Shown: one piece after another, positions 36,803-46,588 of the stretch
How the letters are laid out: the number at the start of each line of letters is the position of its first letter
How positions within the stretch are numbered: the first letter of the stretch is position 1
Assembly: GCF_014694405.1 (NCBI RefSeq)
Contig: NZ_JAAUWV010000007.1
Coordinates: 1-64,000 of the forward strand
Direction of reading: 5' to 3'
From: Pseudoalteromonas sp. S16_S37
Lineage (GTDB): Bacteria; Pseudomonadota; Gammaproteobacteria; Enterobacterales; Alteromonadaceae
Length of the DNA: 64,000 nt
Made by a program: the position numbers and the translations under genes
Notes under the pieces: generated by a model
What the model was told of the DNA's origin: nothing
Database searches by the model: none
Seen by the model: only the letters and a program-made list of their open reading frames with translations

Positions 36803-37771
36803 ATGAAATTTAAAAGCTTAGTTGCCGCAATGGGTGTGGCTGTAACAACCTTAGTTTCAACACAAGTTTCTGCGTTAGATACAACTCTACCAGAATATAA
36901 TAAAACCAGCGGGATCTCAGGTAACTTCTCTTCTGTGGGTTCCGATACGCTTGCAAACATGATGACGTTCTGGGCGGAAGAGTATAAGCGTATTTACCCT
37001 AACGTAAACATCCAAATTCAAGCGGCAGGTTCTTCTACTGCGCCTCCGGCACTAACAGAAGCAACTGCTAACTTCGGCCCTATGAGCCGTAAGATGAAGT
37101 CTAAAGAAATCGAAGCGTTTGAAAAGCGTTATGGCTATAAGCCAACAGAAGTACGCGTAGCTATCGATGCTTTGGCAGTATTTGTACACAAAGATAACCC
37201 AATCGAAGGTCTACGTATTGACCAAGTAGATGCTATCTTCTCATCAACACGTAAGTGTGGTGCAACTGAAGAAGTAACGCGTTGGAGCGACGTCGGCTTG
37301 ACGGGCGATTGGGCTGTAAAAGACGTTCAACTTTATGGTCGTAACTCGGTATCAGGTACTTATGGTTACTTTAAAAAGAAAGCACTGTGCAAAGGTGACT
37401 TCCGTAATAACGTAAATGAACAGCCAGGTTCTGCATCGGTAGTACAGTCAATTTCTTCATCAGTGAATGCGATTGGTTACTCAGGAATTGGTTACAAAAC
37501 ATCAGGTGTTCGCACAGTACCTATTGCCAAAAAAGGTGATAACTATGTTGATGCAACTATTGAAAACGTAGCGAATGGTAAGTATCCACTGTCTCGCTTC
37601 TTGTATGTTTATGTAAATAAGCACCCTAATAAGCCGTTAGCACCAATCGAAGCTGAATTTTTGAAAATGGTTCTATCACAAGACGGTCAAAAAATTGTTG
37701 AGAAAGATGGATATGTGCCACTTTCTGGCAAAATGGCCAGTGCAGAGCTTAAAAAGTTAGGCTTATTATAA
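36803..37771 (+). CDS. pstS: Phosphate-binding periplasmic protein PstS
   Basis: A 322-residue periplasmic phosphate-binding protein. A signal peptide ends at TQVSA (about residue 24). The phosphate loops appear as [11 protein letters not shown] and [10 protein letters not shown], with [13 protein letters not shown] in the second lobe. It follows phoB-phoR, as in Vibrio. The pstC, pstA and pstB permease genes are not here, so the transporter must be completed from another locus. A Pho box lies upstream and a strong terminator downstream. Confidence 0.92.
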   Translation: MKFKSLVAAMGVAVTTLVSTQVSALDTTLPEYNKTSGISGNFSSVGSDTLANMMTFWAEEYKRIYPNVNIQIQAAGSSTAPPALTEATANFGPMSRKMKSKEIEAFEKRYGYKPTEVRVAIDALAVFVHKDNPIEGLRIDQVDAIFSSTRKCGATEEVTRWSDVGLTGDWAVKDVQLYGRNSVSGTYGYFKKKALCKGDFRNNVNEQPGSASVVQSISSSVNAIGYSGIGYKTSGVRTVPIAKKGDNYVDATIENVANGKYPLSRFLYVYVNKHPNKPLAPIEAEFLKMVLSQDGQKIVEKDGYVPLSGKMASAELKKLGLL

Positions 37772-37814
37772 GTTTTATTCTATCGCCTACGGATGGGCTT
37801 TAGAAAGCGCTCAC

Positions 37815-37847
37815 AAAAAAACGACCCTCAATGAGGGTCGTTTTTTA
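37815..37847. terminator. Terminator between pstS and panC
   Basis: ACGACCCTCA (37821-37830) pairs with TGAGGGTCGT (37832-37841); A and T runs on the two sides make it usable in both directions. It ends pstS and may end the convergent panC transcript. Confidence 0.92.
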
Positions 37848-37929
37848 TGGGCAACAATAACTTGTCAGGAGCAAAGAGTTGCGACAGTTACTCGTGTTGC
37901 GCCGTATCAAAATATATAAAGCAGTACTC

Positions 37930-38778
37930 TTATAGGCTTACTTGCATATTATCGATAAGTCTAACTTTACCCAAGAACGCCGCCGCAAGAATGACCATAT
38001 GTTTATCGCTAGGGCTTGCAGGTTTTAATGTTTCAGCGTTAGCAACTTTAAAGTAATCAGGTTTCAAACCGTGCTCGAGCAGTGTTGCTTTTGCATGCTC
38101 TTCGAGCTGTTGAAAACCCGTATTGCCTGCTTGTAGGCTACTTACCGTATCACTTAGTGTTTGAAAAAGAACTTTAGCGGTGTCTTTTTCTTGTGCGCTT
38201 AAATAACCGTTACGAGAACTCATAGCGAGCCCCGAGGCTTCACGCTTAGTAGGCACACCCACGATTTCAATAGGCATAGACAAGTCTCTGACCATGGTTT
38301 TGATCACTTGCAGCTGTTGGTAATCTTTTTCACCAAAACAGGCAATATCAGGTTGCACCATATTAAATAGCTTAGTAACAACCGTCGCAACCCCTTTAAA
38401 ATGACCAGGGCGAGACCCGCCGCAGTAGCCTAAAGATACTTCAGGTACGTCAACATAACTTTGTGCAGCAAGGCCGTTCGGGTAGATAGTTTCAACACTT
38501 GGGGTAAAAACAAGATCGGTTTCTAATTCAGCGAGACCTTGTTTATCTTCCATCAGTGTTCTTGGGTAGCTGTCTAAGTCCTCTGATGCTCCAAATTGCA
38601 TTGGGTTTACAAAAATACTCACCACCACTTTATCTGCGAGTGTTTTTGCTTTTTCTACCAAAGAGAAATGACCATGATGTAAGTTGCCCATTGTAGGCAC
38701 AAATGCAATGCTAAGTCCTTGCGAGCGCCAAGCTTTGATTTGGCTACGTAATGACTTAATTTCTGATACTGACTGCAT
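37930..38778 (-). CDS. panC: Pantothenate synthetase
   Basis: Joins pantoate and beta-alanine with ATP to form pantothenate. The 282 residues show [15 protein letters not shown] (27-41), [15 protein letters not shown], and MSSRNGYLS, the nucleotidyltransferase signature set. The length fits the family. Its start overlaps the panB stop by one base, so the two vitamin B5 genes are coupled. Confidence 0.96.
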   Translation of the reverse strand: MQSVSEIKSLRSQIKAWRSQGLSIAFVPTMGNLHHGHFSLVEKAKTLADKVVVSIFVNPMQFGASEDLDSYPRTLMEDKQGLAELETDLVFTPSVETIYPNGLAAQSYVDVPEVSLGYCGGSRPGHFKGVATVVTKLFNMVQPDIACFGEKDYQQLQVIKTMVRDLSMPIEIVGVPTKREASGLAMSSRNGYLSAQEKDTAKVLFQTLSDTVSSLQAGNTGFQQLEEHAKATLLEHGLKPDYFKVANAETLKPASPSDKHMVILAAAFLGKVRLIDNMQVSL

Positions 38779-39572
38779 TATTTAAACTCGTGTTCGGAAG
38801 TTGGGAAAGCGCCAGATTTAACATCTTGGCAGTATTTCTTAACTGCATCAGGCATATTGCCTGTTTCAGCTAAGTAGTTTTTAGAAAACTTAGGAATGTA
38901 ACCTGCTGAAATACCGACTAAATCATGCATAACCAAGATTTGCCCATCGGTGTCTTTACCCGCGCCTATGCCAATCACAGGGATAGTTAAAGCTTCTGAA
39001 ATTCGCTTTGCAAGCGCTGATGGAATACATTCTACAACTAATAATTGCGCGCCAGCTTGTTCTAGAGCCTTGGCATCTGCAATCATTTTTTGGGCTTGTT
39101 CATCGCCTCGCCCTTGAATTTTAAAGCCACCAAAAACATTTACAGATTGTGGCGTTAGACCCAAATGACCGCACACAGGGATACCTTGCTGAGTAAGTGC
39201 ACGAATACTCTCTAGCAGCCATTCACCACCTTCTAACTTAACCATATTTGCACCTGCACGCATTAGCTGAGCGGCATTTTCGCAAGCTTGAGCTGGGTTT
39301 GCATAAGTCATAAATGGCATATCAGCCACCACAAACAACTCTTTACTCCCCGCTCTCACACAACGTGTATGATAAGCAATATCCGCATTTGTCACCGCTA
39401 AGGTATCATCTGCGCCTTGTAGTACCATACCAAGAGAGTCGCCAACTAAAACAACATCCACCCCGTTGTCGTAGAACAGTTTTGCAAAACTTGCATCATA
39501 GGCGGTGAGGGCTGTAATTTTATTTTGCTCTCGTTTCATTTTTGCCAATGTGGATACAGTTACTTTAGCCAT
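38778..39572 (-). CDS. panB: 3-methyl-2-oxobutanoate hydroxymethyltransferase
   Basis: First committed step of pantothenate synthesis, hydroxymethylating 2-oxoisovalerate with methylene-THF. The 264 residues contain [30 protein letters not shown], metal-binding residues near VKLEGG, and [18 protein letters not shown]. It follows folK after 22 bases and precedes panC, the E. coli order. Confidence 0.96.
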   Translation of the reverse strand: MAKVTVSTLAKMKREQNKITALTAYDASFAKLFYDNGVDVVLVGDSLGMVLQGADDTLAVTNADIAYHTRCVRAGSKELFVVADMPFMTYANPAQACENAAQLMRAGANMVKLEGGEWLLESIRALTQQGIPVCGHLGLTPQSVNVFGGFKIQGRGDEQAQKMIADAKALEQAGAQLLVVECIPSALAKRISEALTIPVIGIGAGKDTDGQILVMHDLVGISAGYIPKFSKNYLAETGNMPDAVKKYCQDVKSGAFPTSEHEFK

Positions 39573-39594
39573 GTCGGTCCTCTTGATGGGGTTA

Positions 39595-40077
39595 TTATTT
39601 TAGTGGGGTTAAATCATTTAAAGGTACATTTTTGCAGATCTCTGCAAGCGGTTCACCGCTTGGTAGTACGAGAACTGGGGCAATTTCTAATAATGGGTAG
39701 ACCACAAATTCTCTTTGGCATAGGCCATAATGCGGAACAGTTAAGCGTTCAGTATCTATAACTTGGTTACCAAATAACAAGATATCTAAATCTAACGTGC
39801 GCGCTCCCCAGCGCTCATCTTTGCGCTCACGGCCTTGCTCTAGTTCAATTGTTTGCAATGCATCTAGCAGTGCGTGGGCATCGAGCTCAGTATCAAGGCA
39901 AGCAACAGCGTTAACATAGTCGGGCTGATCCTGTGGACCCATTGGCTTGGAGCCATAAAATTGCGAACAGGTTAGCAACTGTGTATCAGATATGCGGTTC
40001 AATGCGTCAAGTGCACGCTTCAGCTGCTCAACTGGTGCATTAAGGTTTGCGCCTAAGCCAATGTAAACTTTAGTCAT
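39595..40077 (-). CDS. folK: 2-amino-4-hydroxy-6-hydroxymethyldihydropteridine pyrophosphokinase
   Basis: Transfers pyrophosphate from ATP to the pterin in folate synthesis. The 160 residues open [16 protein letters not shown] and hold the signature [17 protein letters not shown], whose Asp pair binds magnesium. The length is normal. It overlaps pcnB by eight bases. Confidence 0.96.
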   Translation of the reverse strand: MTKVYIGLGANLNAPVEQLKRALDALNRISDTQLLTCSQFYGSKPMGPQDQPDYVNAVACLDTELDAHALLDALQTIELEQGRERKDERWGARTLDLDILLFGNQVIDTERLTVPHYGLCQREFVVYPLLEIAPVLVLPSGEPLAEICKNVPLNDLTPLK

Positions 40078-41461
40078 TGTTCTGGGGCTTCTTCTTTGGT
40101 TTTCTGCGATAGCGGCGGCGAGGCTTGCCTGCTTCTTGTGAAGGTAATGACTTCACCATCTCCTTTTGACCGTTGATATCTTGCTTAAGATAATCCGTCC
40201 ACCAATCAGCCAATTCTTGCTGTTCGTTTTCGCCGCTTTCTACTCGTAATAATAAAAAGTCATAAGCTGCTTTAAAGCGAGGCTGTTGCGATAATCGATA
40301 TGCTCTTTGACCACCACGCTTATCTAAGCGCATTTGAATATGCCAAATATCACGAGCGCCGAGAGTGAATCGCTTTGGCACCGCAATGTGTTGTGAGTTT
40401 TCAGCTAAAACATGGTTCATTGCCTGTGCAAATGCGTCAAACACCGGCATTTGCTCTTGTTGCTGGAGCTGTTCACTACGTTTTAGCAGTGGGAACCAAA
40501 GTAGTGCTGCATACACAAAAGCAGGGGTTACTTTTTTGTCTGCATTAATACGTTGATCAGTATTGGCAAACATTTGCGCTATAAAACGAGACTCAAAACC
40601 ACTGTCGCTTTGCTCAATGATGGCATCAAGCGTTGGAAATAACTGCTTGAATAATCCCATTTCTCTGAGCATATGGTAGTTTTGCTCAGCTTTGCCATTA
40701 AGAAATAGTTTTAACGTTTCTTCAAATAATCTGGCTGGCGGTATATTGCTAAGTAGATCAGCTAATTCTTTAATTGGCGCTTTGGTGGCAGGGGCTATCT
40801 GCATATCAAGTTTTGTTGCAAAGCGCACAGCACGAAGCATACGCACAGGGTCTTCTCTGTAGCGAGTCTCAGGATCGCCAATCAATTCAATTTTGCGCTC
40901 TTTAATGGCTTTAATTCCATTGGCAAAATCATGAATACTGAAATCATTGACAGAGTAATACAGCGCATTGATTGAAAAATCACGACGTTCAGCGTCTTCT
41001 TCAATAGTACCGTAGACGTTGTCTCTGAGCAGTTGTCCGTGCTCACTCGATTGACTAATGGGGTTTTTACTATCTTGACCTTGGTGATGGCCACGCATGG
41101 TGGCGACTTCTATAATTTCACGGCCAAATACGATGTGTGCCAAACGAAAACGTCGACCGATTAAGCGGCAATTGCGAAACAGTTTTTTAACCTGCTCTGG
41201 TGTTGCATTAGTGACTACATCAAAATCTTTAGGCTCAATGCCTAATAAAATATCTCGAATACAACCGCCCACGAGGTATGCGTCATAGCCGCCATCTTTT
41301 AGGCGATACAATACCTTGATTGCGTTAGGGCTAAATTGCTTGCGAGAAATATTGTGCTCACTGCGCGGGATCAATTTTGGCTCAGTACAGGTTACTGGTG
41401 CTGCCTTAGCTTCACTTTGGCCAACCAATTGTCTGCAAAATTTAAATAGCTTAGAAATAAT
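40070..41461 (-). CDS. pcnB: Poly(A) polymerase I, probable AUU start
   Basis: Adds 3' poly(A) tails that promote RNA decay. The 463 residues include YLVGGCIRDILLG, the catalytic DFDVVTNATPEQVKKLF, the FRLAHIVFG region, and a basic tail (RRRYRRKPKKKPQ). No ATG, GTG or TTG gives a sensible start: the next in-frame one upstream, a TTG at 41587, adds 42 residues unlike the family. An ATT at 41461 sits seven bases after AGGAG and places FCR at residues 8-10, as in E. coli PcnB, whose AUU start is established. I infer that this gene also starts at AUU. Confidence 0.85.
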   Translation of the reverse strand: MISKLFKFCRQLVGQSEAKAAPVTCTEPKLIPRSEHNISRKQFSPNAIKVLYRLKDGGYDAYLVGGCIRDILLGIEPKDFDVVTNATPEQVKKLFRNCRLIGRRFRLAHIVFGREIIEVATMRGHHQGQDSKNPISQSSEHGQLLRDNVYGTIEEDAERRDFSINALYYSVNDFSIHDFANGIKAIKERKIELIGDPETRYREDPVRMLRAVRFATKLDMQIAPATKAPIKELADLLSNIPPARLFEETLKLFLNGKAEQNYHMLREMGLFKQLFPTLDAIIEQSDSGFESRFIAQMFANTDQRINADKKVTPAFVYAALLWFPLLKRSEQLQQQEQMPVFDAFAQAMNHVLAENSQHIAVPKRFTLGARDIWHIQMRLDKRGGQRAYRLSQQPRFKAAYDFLLLRVESGENEQQELADWWTDYLKQDINGQKEMVKSLPSQEAGKPRRRYRRKPKKKPQNND

Positions 41462-41583
41462 AACCTGTCTCCTAAAACAGTGGATACGCCAAAAATAGTA
41501 AAATACGTAGGTGAACCTACAAGGCTCGCTATGATATACCAGTGGCGGCAAAAAATTAAGTTTTGGACTTAAATATTGTTCGC

Positions 41584-42489
41584 TCAAAGGTCATTATTTA
41601 TGGGTTTTTCGAGAACCTTTGGGATAGTATTTAAAGAAAACGACTGGGTTGCCCATGTTAGAATTTCTTCAGTGTTGGCATCGTCTAATTCTCTTGGAGG
41701 ATTAAACCCTAAAAAGCGCAGCGCAGCTAATGTAGCTGGCTTAGGATTGTGCTTGTCTATGGCTGGTGCGTGGTTTTGCTTTGATAACTTAAACCCTGGC
41801 TTAGCAACGGCCAGCGGAACATGTGCATACTGTGGTGCAACATAGCCCAGTTGTTGAAACAAACCTAACTGTCTGGCCGTGGGTTCCAATAGATCCGCAC
41901 CTCTGACAACATGGGTAATATTTTGCTCAATATCATCTAGTACAACGACTAACTGATAGGCAAACAAGCCATCTCTGCGTTTGACGATGTAATCTTCATG
42001 CGCAATTTTGTTGGGAATGTGTACTTGCCCTTGGATCTGATCGTTAAACGTCTCTACCGGGAAATTTTGCTGCAAACGCAGCGCATTACCTGCAAAGGGC
42101 TGGTTTAGTGATCTGCAGTGATTATCATAGAGTCCACCACGCAATTTAATGTCTTTTCGGGTACATTGGCAGGCATAAACTAAGGATTGTTGCTCAAGTA
42201 AAGCTAAGGCCTCATGATACAAAGCATGCCGCTGACTTTGGTACACCACTGTTTCGTCCCAGTGCAATCCATAAGCTTCTAAAGTGCGCAGAATGTCACT
42301 ATCAGCACCTTTGACTACACGAGGCGTATCAATATCTTCTATACGAACTAACCATTGACCCTGTTGGCTTTTGGCAGCTAAAAAGCTAGCGAGCGCTGCG
42401 ATGAGCGAACCAAAATGTAGAGGACCCGAAGGCGAGGGAGCAAATCGACCGCGATAGCTCCCTTGATTGGATAATGCTGGGGTGAGCAT
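41584..42489 (-). CDS. gluQ: Glutamyl-Q tRNA(Asp) synthetase
   Basis: A truncated GluRS relative that attaches glutamate to queuosine in tRNA-Asp. The 301 residues show the catalytic opening GRFAPSPSGPLHFGSL, zinc-site cysteines in YACQCTRKDI and NHC, and FKLSKQNHAP in the KMSKS position. It lacks the anticodon-binding domain, as expected. It follows dksA after 12 bases. Confidence 0.95.
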   Translation of the reverse strand: MLTPALSNQGSYRGRFAPSPSGPLHFGSLIAALASFLAAKSQQGQWLVRIEDIDTPRVVKGADSDILRTLEAYGLHWDETVVYQSQRHALYHEALALLEQQSLVYACQCTRKDIKLRGGLYDNHCRSLNQPFAGNALRLQQNFPVETFNDQIQGQVHIPNKIAHEDYIVKRRDGLFAYQLVVVLDDIEQNITHVVRGADLLEPTARQLGLFQQLGYVAPQYAHVPLAVAKPGFKLSKQNHAPAIDKHNPKPATLAALRFLGFNPPRELDDANTEEILTWATQSFSLNTIPKVLEKPINNDL

Positions 42490-42501
42490 AATGGGCTGAG
42501 A

Positions 42502-42945
42502 TTAACCTCGGCCGTTTTGCTTTTCTTTAATTTCAGCCAGTGTTTTACAATCAACACATAAATCGGCTGTAGGACGCGCTTCTAAGCGTCGGATGCCAAT
42601 TTCGATACCACATGATTCGCAGTAGCCAAAATCGTCATCTTCGATTAGTTGCAGTGTTTTTTCTATCTTTTTGATCAGTTTACGTTCACGGTCACGTGTA
42701 CGCAGCTCTAAAGAAAACTCTTCTTCTTGTGCTGCACGGTCAACAGGATCTGGAAAGTTTGCCGCTTCATCTTGCATGTGCATCTTGGTGCGATCAACTT
42801 CGTTACGCAAATCTTTACGCCATGCTTCTAGTATTGCTTTAAAATGCGCACGTTGTGCGTCATTCATATATTCTTCGCCCGGTTTTTCCTGATAAGGTTC
42901 TAAACCGGCTTGAGCCAATAACCCTAGTCTCTTTTGTTCAGGCAT
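42502..42945 (-). CDS. dksA: RNA polymerase-binding factor DksA
   Basis: Works with ppGpp at RNA polymerase to control rRNA and amino-acid promoters. The 147 residues form a coiled coil with the tip [22 protein letters not shown] and a C-terminal four-cysteine zinc finger ([19 protein letters not shown] then LCVDC). The length is close to E. coli DksA. It heads the run to gluQ, pcnB, folK, panB and panC. Confidence 0.96.
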   Translation of the reverse strand: MPEQKRLGLLAQAGLEPYQEKPGEEYMNDAQRAHFKAILEAWRKDLRNEVDRTKMHMQDEAANFPDPVDRAAQEEEFSLELRTRDRERKLIKKIEKTLQLIEDDDFGYCESCGIEIGIRRLEARPTADLCVDCKTLAEIKEKQNGRG

Positions 42946-43120
42946 AGCATTCTCCTAAATCCTTAATACATTACCCCAGCTAACGCCGGCGGCTATAAAT
43001 AGCAGAATCTCCCCCCCTAAGCAAACACTTTTTCATTTTTTAGTATGGCATTTACTTAGACATCTCAGCCTTAGAGACGAAATTCTAATGGGCACGTATA
43101 TGGGGATTATTATCTCTATT

Positions 43121-43828
43121 TCAACTTATTTTCACAGGTACTTGATGTGATAGGGTAATTTCATATTCAGAAAGCTTAGCCTTATACGCCAGTACTTCAA
43201 CTCCTGCATCGTATGCTTGCTTAAGTAACATGGCATAGTGCTCGTCAATATGCTTGGCTGGCGCGACATCGTTGATCCCTTCATGCATCACGATAAACAA
43301 TAATACCGCTCGTGCGCCTTGCTGCTTGAGGTGCATTAACTCCCGCAAGTGTTTTTGCCCCCTAATGGTCTGTGCGTCGGGAAAATAACCGTAGTTCTGT
43401 GCCAATAAGGTGACTGATTTGACTTCAACATAGCAAGGAGCATGGCCGTCTTGTTCAAGTAAAACATCTATTCGGCTGTTCTCTTCGCCGTATTTAACTT
43501 CTCTGTGACACTGTTGATAGCCACTCAACTGACTGATAATTCCTTGCTCAATACCTTCACAAGCAACGGTGTTGGCATGATTGGTATTTACACAAATAAA
43601 ATCCCCCTGAGTGTTTTGTGTAAGTTCCAATGAGTGCGGGTACTTGCGTTTTTTATTGTCACTGGTTGAGTAGTAGGCGCTAAAGCCTGCGTCGGCACAG
43701 CCTGTCATTTTCCCTGTATTGGCGCAATGAACAGTAAATTCACCTTGTTGCTGACAATGTAAATCAACTAAAAAGCGTTTGTAACGTTTTACGAGAGTTG
43801 CTTTATCAAGCGGGCTTGAAAATTTCAT
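43121..43828 (-). CDS. sfsA: Sugar fermentation stimulation protein SfsA
   Basis: A 235-residue SfsA-family protein. Recognisable blocks are LVKRYKRFLVDL, CANTGKMTGCADAG, the nuclease-like RIDVLLEQDGHAPCYVEVKSVTLL and FPDAQTIRGQKHLREL. In E. coli the gene affects maltose metabolism, but the fold suggests a nucleic-acid role; the true function is unsettled. The ATG at 43828 follows an adjacent TTG. It is divergent to pepB and near dksA, as in E. coli. Confidence 0.92.
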   Translation of the reverse strand: MKFSSPLDKATLVKRYKRFLVDLHCQQQGEFTVHCANTGKMTGCADAGFSAYYSTSDNKKRKYPHSLELTQNTQGDFICVNTNHANTVACEGIEQGIISQLSGYQQCHREVKYGEENSRIDVLLEQDGHAPCYVEVKSVTLLAQNYGYFPDAQTIRGQKHLRELMHLKQQGARAVLLFIVMHEGINDVAPAKHIDEHYAMLLKQAYDAGVEVLAYKAKLSEYEITLSHQVPVKIS

Positions 43829-43909
43829 CAATTAATCGCATTAGGTTGGGTCAATATGCTTGCTAGTGTACACTTTAGGACACTATCAAGTGTAAGAGAA
43901 TATAGGGTT

Positions 43910-45205
43910 ATGTCTGACAAATTTATTGTGCGTTTAAGTGAAGAAGCGGCTGCGCCGCATTGGGGAGTTGGGGCTTCATTATCTTTTGATAATCAAGGCG
44001 CAACAGTTCACTTAAATGAAAATGAAACACTTAAAAATATCCAAAAGGCAGCAAGAACACTTGCACAACAAGGAATTATTCAAGTTGAGCTGCAAGGTGA
44101 GCAATGGTGCACTGAATCACAATGGGCTTTTTATCAAGGCTTTGTTAGTCCAAAACAATTGGCAGGCGTCACCTTTGTCGAAAATGCGCAATCTGATTTG
44201 AATGAATTGGCCGCTTTGCAAACATCTGCAACTTGGGCTCGACAAATGATCAATGGTACGGCAGAAGATATTTACCCTGAAAGCTTAGCGGGTAAAGCTG
44301 CTGAGTTTATCCAATCTCTTGCGCCTGAGCATGTAAGCTACCAGATCATTAAGGGCAAAGCGTTACTTGAGCAACAATGGATTGGTATTCATGAAGTAGG
44401 GCGTGGCAGTGAACGTCCGCCAGTATTACTAGAGCTTGACTATAACCCAACAGGTGATGCTGATGCGCCAGTGAGTGCGGCATTAGTGGGTAAAGGTATC
44501 ACGTTCGACTCTGGCGGTTATTCAATCAAACCCAGTGAAGGGATGCTTGGGATGAAATGTGATATGGGTGGTGCGGCTACGGTTACAGCTGGTCTGGCTT
44601 TGGCCATTCAGCGTGGCATTAACAAGCGCATTAAATTGTTTTTATGTTGTGCCGAGAACTTAATTTCTGGTCATGCTTACAAACTGGGTGACATATTAAC
44701 GTATAAAAACGGTACTACCGTAGAGATAGTTAATACCGATGCTGAAGGCCGTTTAGTACTCGCCGATGGTTTAATGGCAGCGGGTGAGACGGGGGCGAAA
44801 CTTATCATTGATGCTGCAACGCTCACTGGGGCTGCATTAGTGGCGGTGGGACAAGAATACAATGCTTTATTTGGTTTAGATAAAGAACTGGTTTTTGATG
44901 TTCAGCAGTTCGCTGGTGAAGAATTTGAAGCTGCTTGGCCTCTGCCTTTAGAAAAATGGCACCAGCATAACTGTCCATCAGCCTATGCCGATACCGCAAA
45001 TAGCCGCGCGCAAAAAGGCGGTGGCTTTGGTGGTGCATCAAATGCAGCAGGATTTTTATCTCGCTTCGTACCAAATGAAGGGAAAGGCTGGGTGCATATC
45101 GATTTGGCTGCTTCGTTTCGAGATAGTGCTGGTAGCCAATGGGCTGCGGGCGCGACAACTTTGGGTATGAGAACGGTAGCTCGCACTTTGGCTGAAAAGG
45201 CGTAA
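43910..45205 (+). CDS. pepB: Peptidase B (M17 leucyl aminopeptidase family)
   Basis: A cytoplasmic metallo-aminopeptidase. The 431 residues carry the M17 metal and catalytic motifs GKGITFDSGGYSIKP and NTDAEGRLVLAD, with a conserved Lys/Asp region in MLGMKCDMGGAATV. The length matches E. coli PepB and is shorter than PepA. The ATG at 43910 was chosen because the 18 upstream codons do not resemble the family. Transcription ends at a hairpin shared with the convergent CBS gene. Confidence 0.93.
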   Translation: MSDKFIVRLSEEAAAPHWGVGASLSFDNQGATVHLNENETLKNIQKAARTLAQQGIIQVELQGEQWCTESQWAFYQGFVSPKQLAGVTFVENAQSDLNELAALQTSATWARQMINGTAEDIYPESLAGKAAEFIQSLAPEHVSYQIIKGKALLEQQWIGIHEVGRGSERPPVLLELDYNPTGDADAPVSAALVGKGITFDSGGYSIKPSEGMLGMKCDMGGAATVTAGLALAIQRGINKRIKLFLCCAENLISGHAYKLGDILTYKNGTTVEIVNTDAEGRLVLADGLMAAGETGAKLIIDAATLTGAALVAVGQEYNALFGLDKELVFDVQQFAGEEFEAAWPLPLEKWHQHNCPSAYADTANSRAQKGGGFGGASNAAGFLSRFVPNEGKGWVHIDLAASFRDSAGSQWAAGATTLGMRTVARTLAEKA

Positions 45206-45212
45206 AGTATTT

Positions 45213-45240
45213 ATGGGCAATGCTGCTTTGCATTGCCCAT
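45213..45240. terminator. Hairpin between pepB and CBS gene
   Basis: An 11-base stem ATGGGCAATGC (45213-45223) / GCATTGCCCAT (45230-45240) lies between two convergent genes. The T run is short on both sides, so termination strength is uncertain. Confidence 0.6.
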
Positions 45241-45244
45241 TTAG

Positions 45245-45664
45245 TTATGAAAGTAGAGCTGCCGCCAGACGAACAAAGTCTGAGGAAGTTAAGATCCCAA
45301 GAAGCTTATTATTTTCATCAACAACAGGCATGCATCCATGGCGGTTACTGACAAAAAATTCGGCCACTTCCGCCAGACTTTGATTTGGCTGAATGCTGGC
45401 AAAGTCGGTGGCCATGATATCTTCAACAACTGTATATTTTTCTTTTCGCTCAAGAGCATTGGCTCCATACGTGGCCATAATTCCCATCACTTTTGCAATC
45501 ATAATTTTCTGCGTTAGCATACCTTGCAATATCCCTTGCTCATCTATAACAGGTATGTGACGAATGTTTTTCTCGCGCATTAAATCATGGGCGTCCTTAA
45601 GTGACGCTTTAAGCGAGACAGCAAAAGGATCGGCTGTCATGAGATCGGCAACTGTGTTTAACAT
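45245..45664 (-). CDS. CBS-domain pair protein
   Basis: About 139 residues made up of two CBS motifs (VADLMTADPFAVSLKASLKD and VEDIMATDFASIQPNQSLAE) with the usual LLGILTSSDFVRL end. CBS pairs bind adenosine ligands. No partner enzyme domain is fused, and the neighbours give no clear hint. The ATG at 45664 or the one next to it at 45667 may be used. Confidence 0.85.
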   Translation of the reverse strand: MLNTVADLMTADPFAVSLKASLKDAHDLMREKNIRHIPVIDEQGILQGMLTQKIMIAKVMGIMATYGANALERKEKYTVVEDIMATDFASIQPNQSLAEVAEFFVSNRHGCMPVVDENNKLLGILTSSDFVRLAAALLS

Positions 45665-45777
45665 CATTTATTCCTTCCAACTAAGCTTGGTTAGCAACTA
45701 AGTCAACATACCTAAGTTATAACGCAGATTTTTACTCTGTGCTTGAATCAAGATCAAACTAAGTGCTTTTTAATGGG

Positions 45778-46554
45778 TTAATCACTGGTGGGAATAAAAA
45801 ATCGTGCTTTAGGTTTTTTGTGCTCGGCTAATTGAATGTACTTTAATTCAACTAATTGTGATACGGGGACTATTTCATAGCCCTGAGCTGTCAGTTCGGG
45901 CAGCGCTATAGTCAAAAAAGCCACGGTTTCGGGGTAGGGGTGTGCAATAGCAATCGCAAACTGCTCGGTGTCGGCAGTATGTTTTAACGCTTCTAATTGT
46001 ACTCGCAAGGCTTCAGCAGTAGGCTCGTTGTCTAAAAAAATATGGCGGCTGATGTTTTCTACACCATATAAATTAGCAACGTTCTGTGCTTGGGTATACT
46101 CTGTTGTGCGACTATCGAGAAAGAATAAGCCGCGCTTTTTTAATACTTCCATGGTCCACTTCATTGGCTCAACATATTGAGTTAACGCCGACCCCATATG
46201 ATTATTAACCCCTTTGACCTGAGGGAGTGTCGATAAGGCATGACCTAAGGTACTTTGTAACTGCCATTTGTTCATATCTAAAGTTAATGCGCCTGGGCCA
46301 AGCGCTTTATCTTGCGTTGATTGCATCGGCACGTGCAGTAGCAGCTCTTTTTTCTGTTTACTGGCTAAATAGGCAAATTGTTGGGAGTAGGGGGTATGAG
46401 GCAAAATAGAAAACGACAACTGCCCAGGTAACGCGAGCAGCTGTAAATCTCGTTTATGATTGCCAATATCATCTATAACAATGGCAATTTGTTTTGCCGC
46501 GCTTGGCAAAGCCATCAGCCAAAGCGCAAAAAGTCCCCAATGTATGCGTCGCAC
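45778..46554 (-). CDS. Divergent polysaccharide deacetylase YibQ
   Basis: A 258-residue secreted protein: signal peptide at 1-20 (LFALWLMALPSAA), then the divergent polysaccharide deacetylase fold with IAIVIDDIGNHKRDL and the loops HVPMQSTQDKALGPGALTLDM, VNNHMGSALT and FLDSRTT. These correspond to conserved acidic and His positions in the family. The true substrate is unknown, perhaps a cell-wall sugar. It follows envC and the ctp protease, as YibQ does in E. coli. Confidence 0.88.
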   Translation of the reverse strand: MRRIHWGLFALWLMALPSAAKQIAIVIDDIGNHKRDLQLLALPGQLSFSILPHTPYSQQFAYLASKQKKELLLHVPMQSTQDKALGPGALTLDMNKWQLQSTLGHALSTLPQVKGVNNHMGSALTQYVEPMKWTMEVLKKRGLFFLDSRTTEYTQAQNVANLYGVENISRHIFLDNEPTAEALRVQLEALKHTADTEQFAIAIAHPYPETVAFLTIALPELTAQGYEIVPVSQLVELKYIQLAEHKKPKARFFIPTSD

Positions 46555-46588
46555 AGTCCCATTTCTTATTGTTTGTAATAGTTATAAT

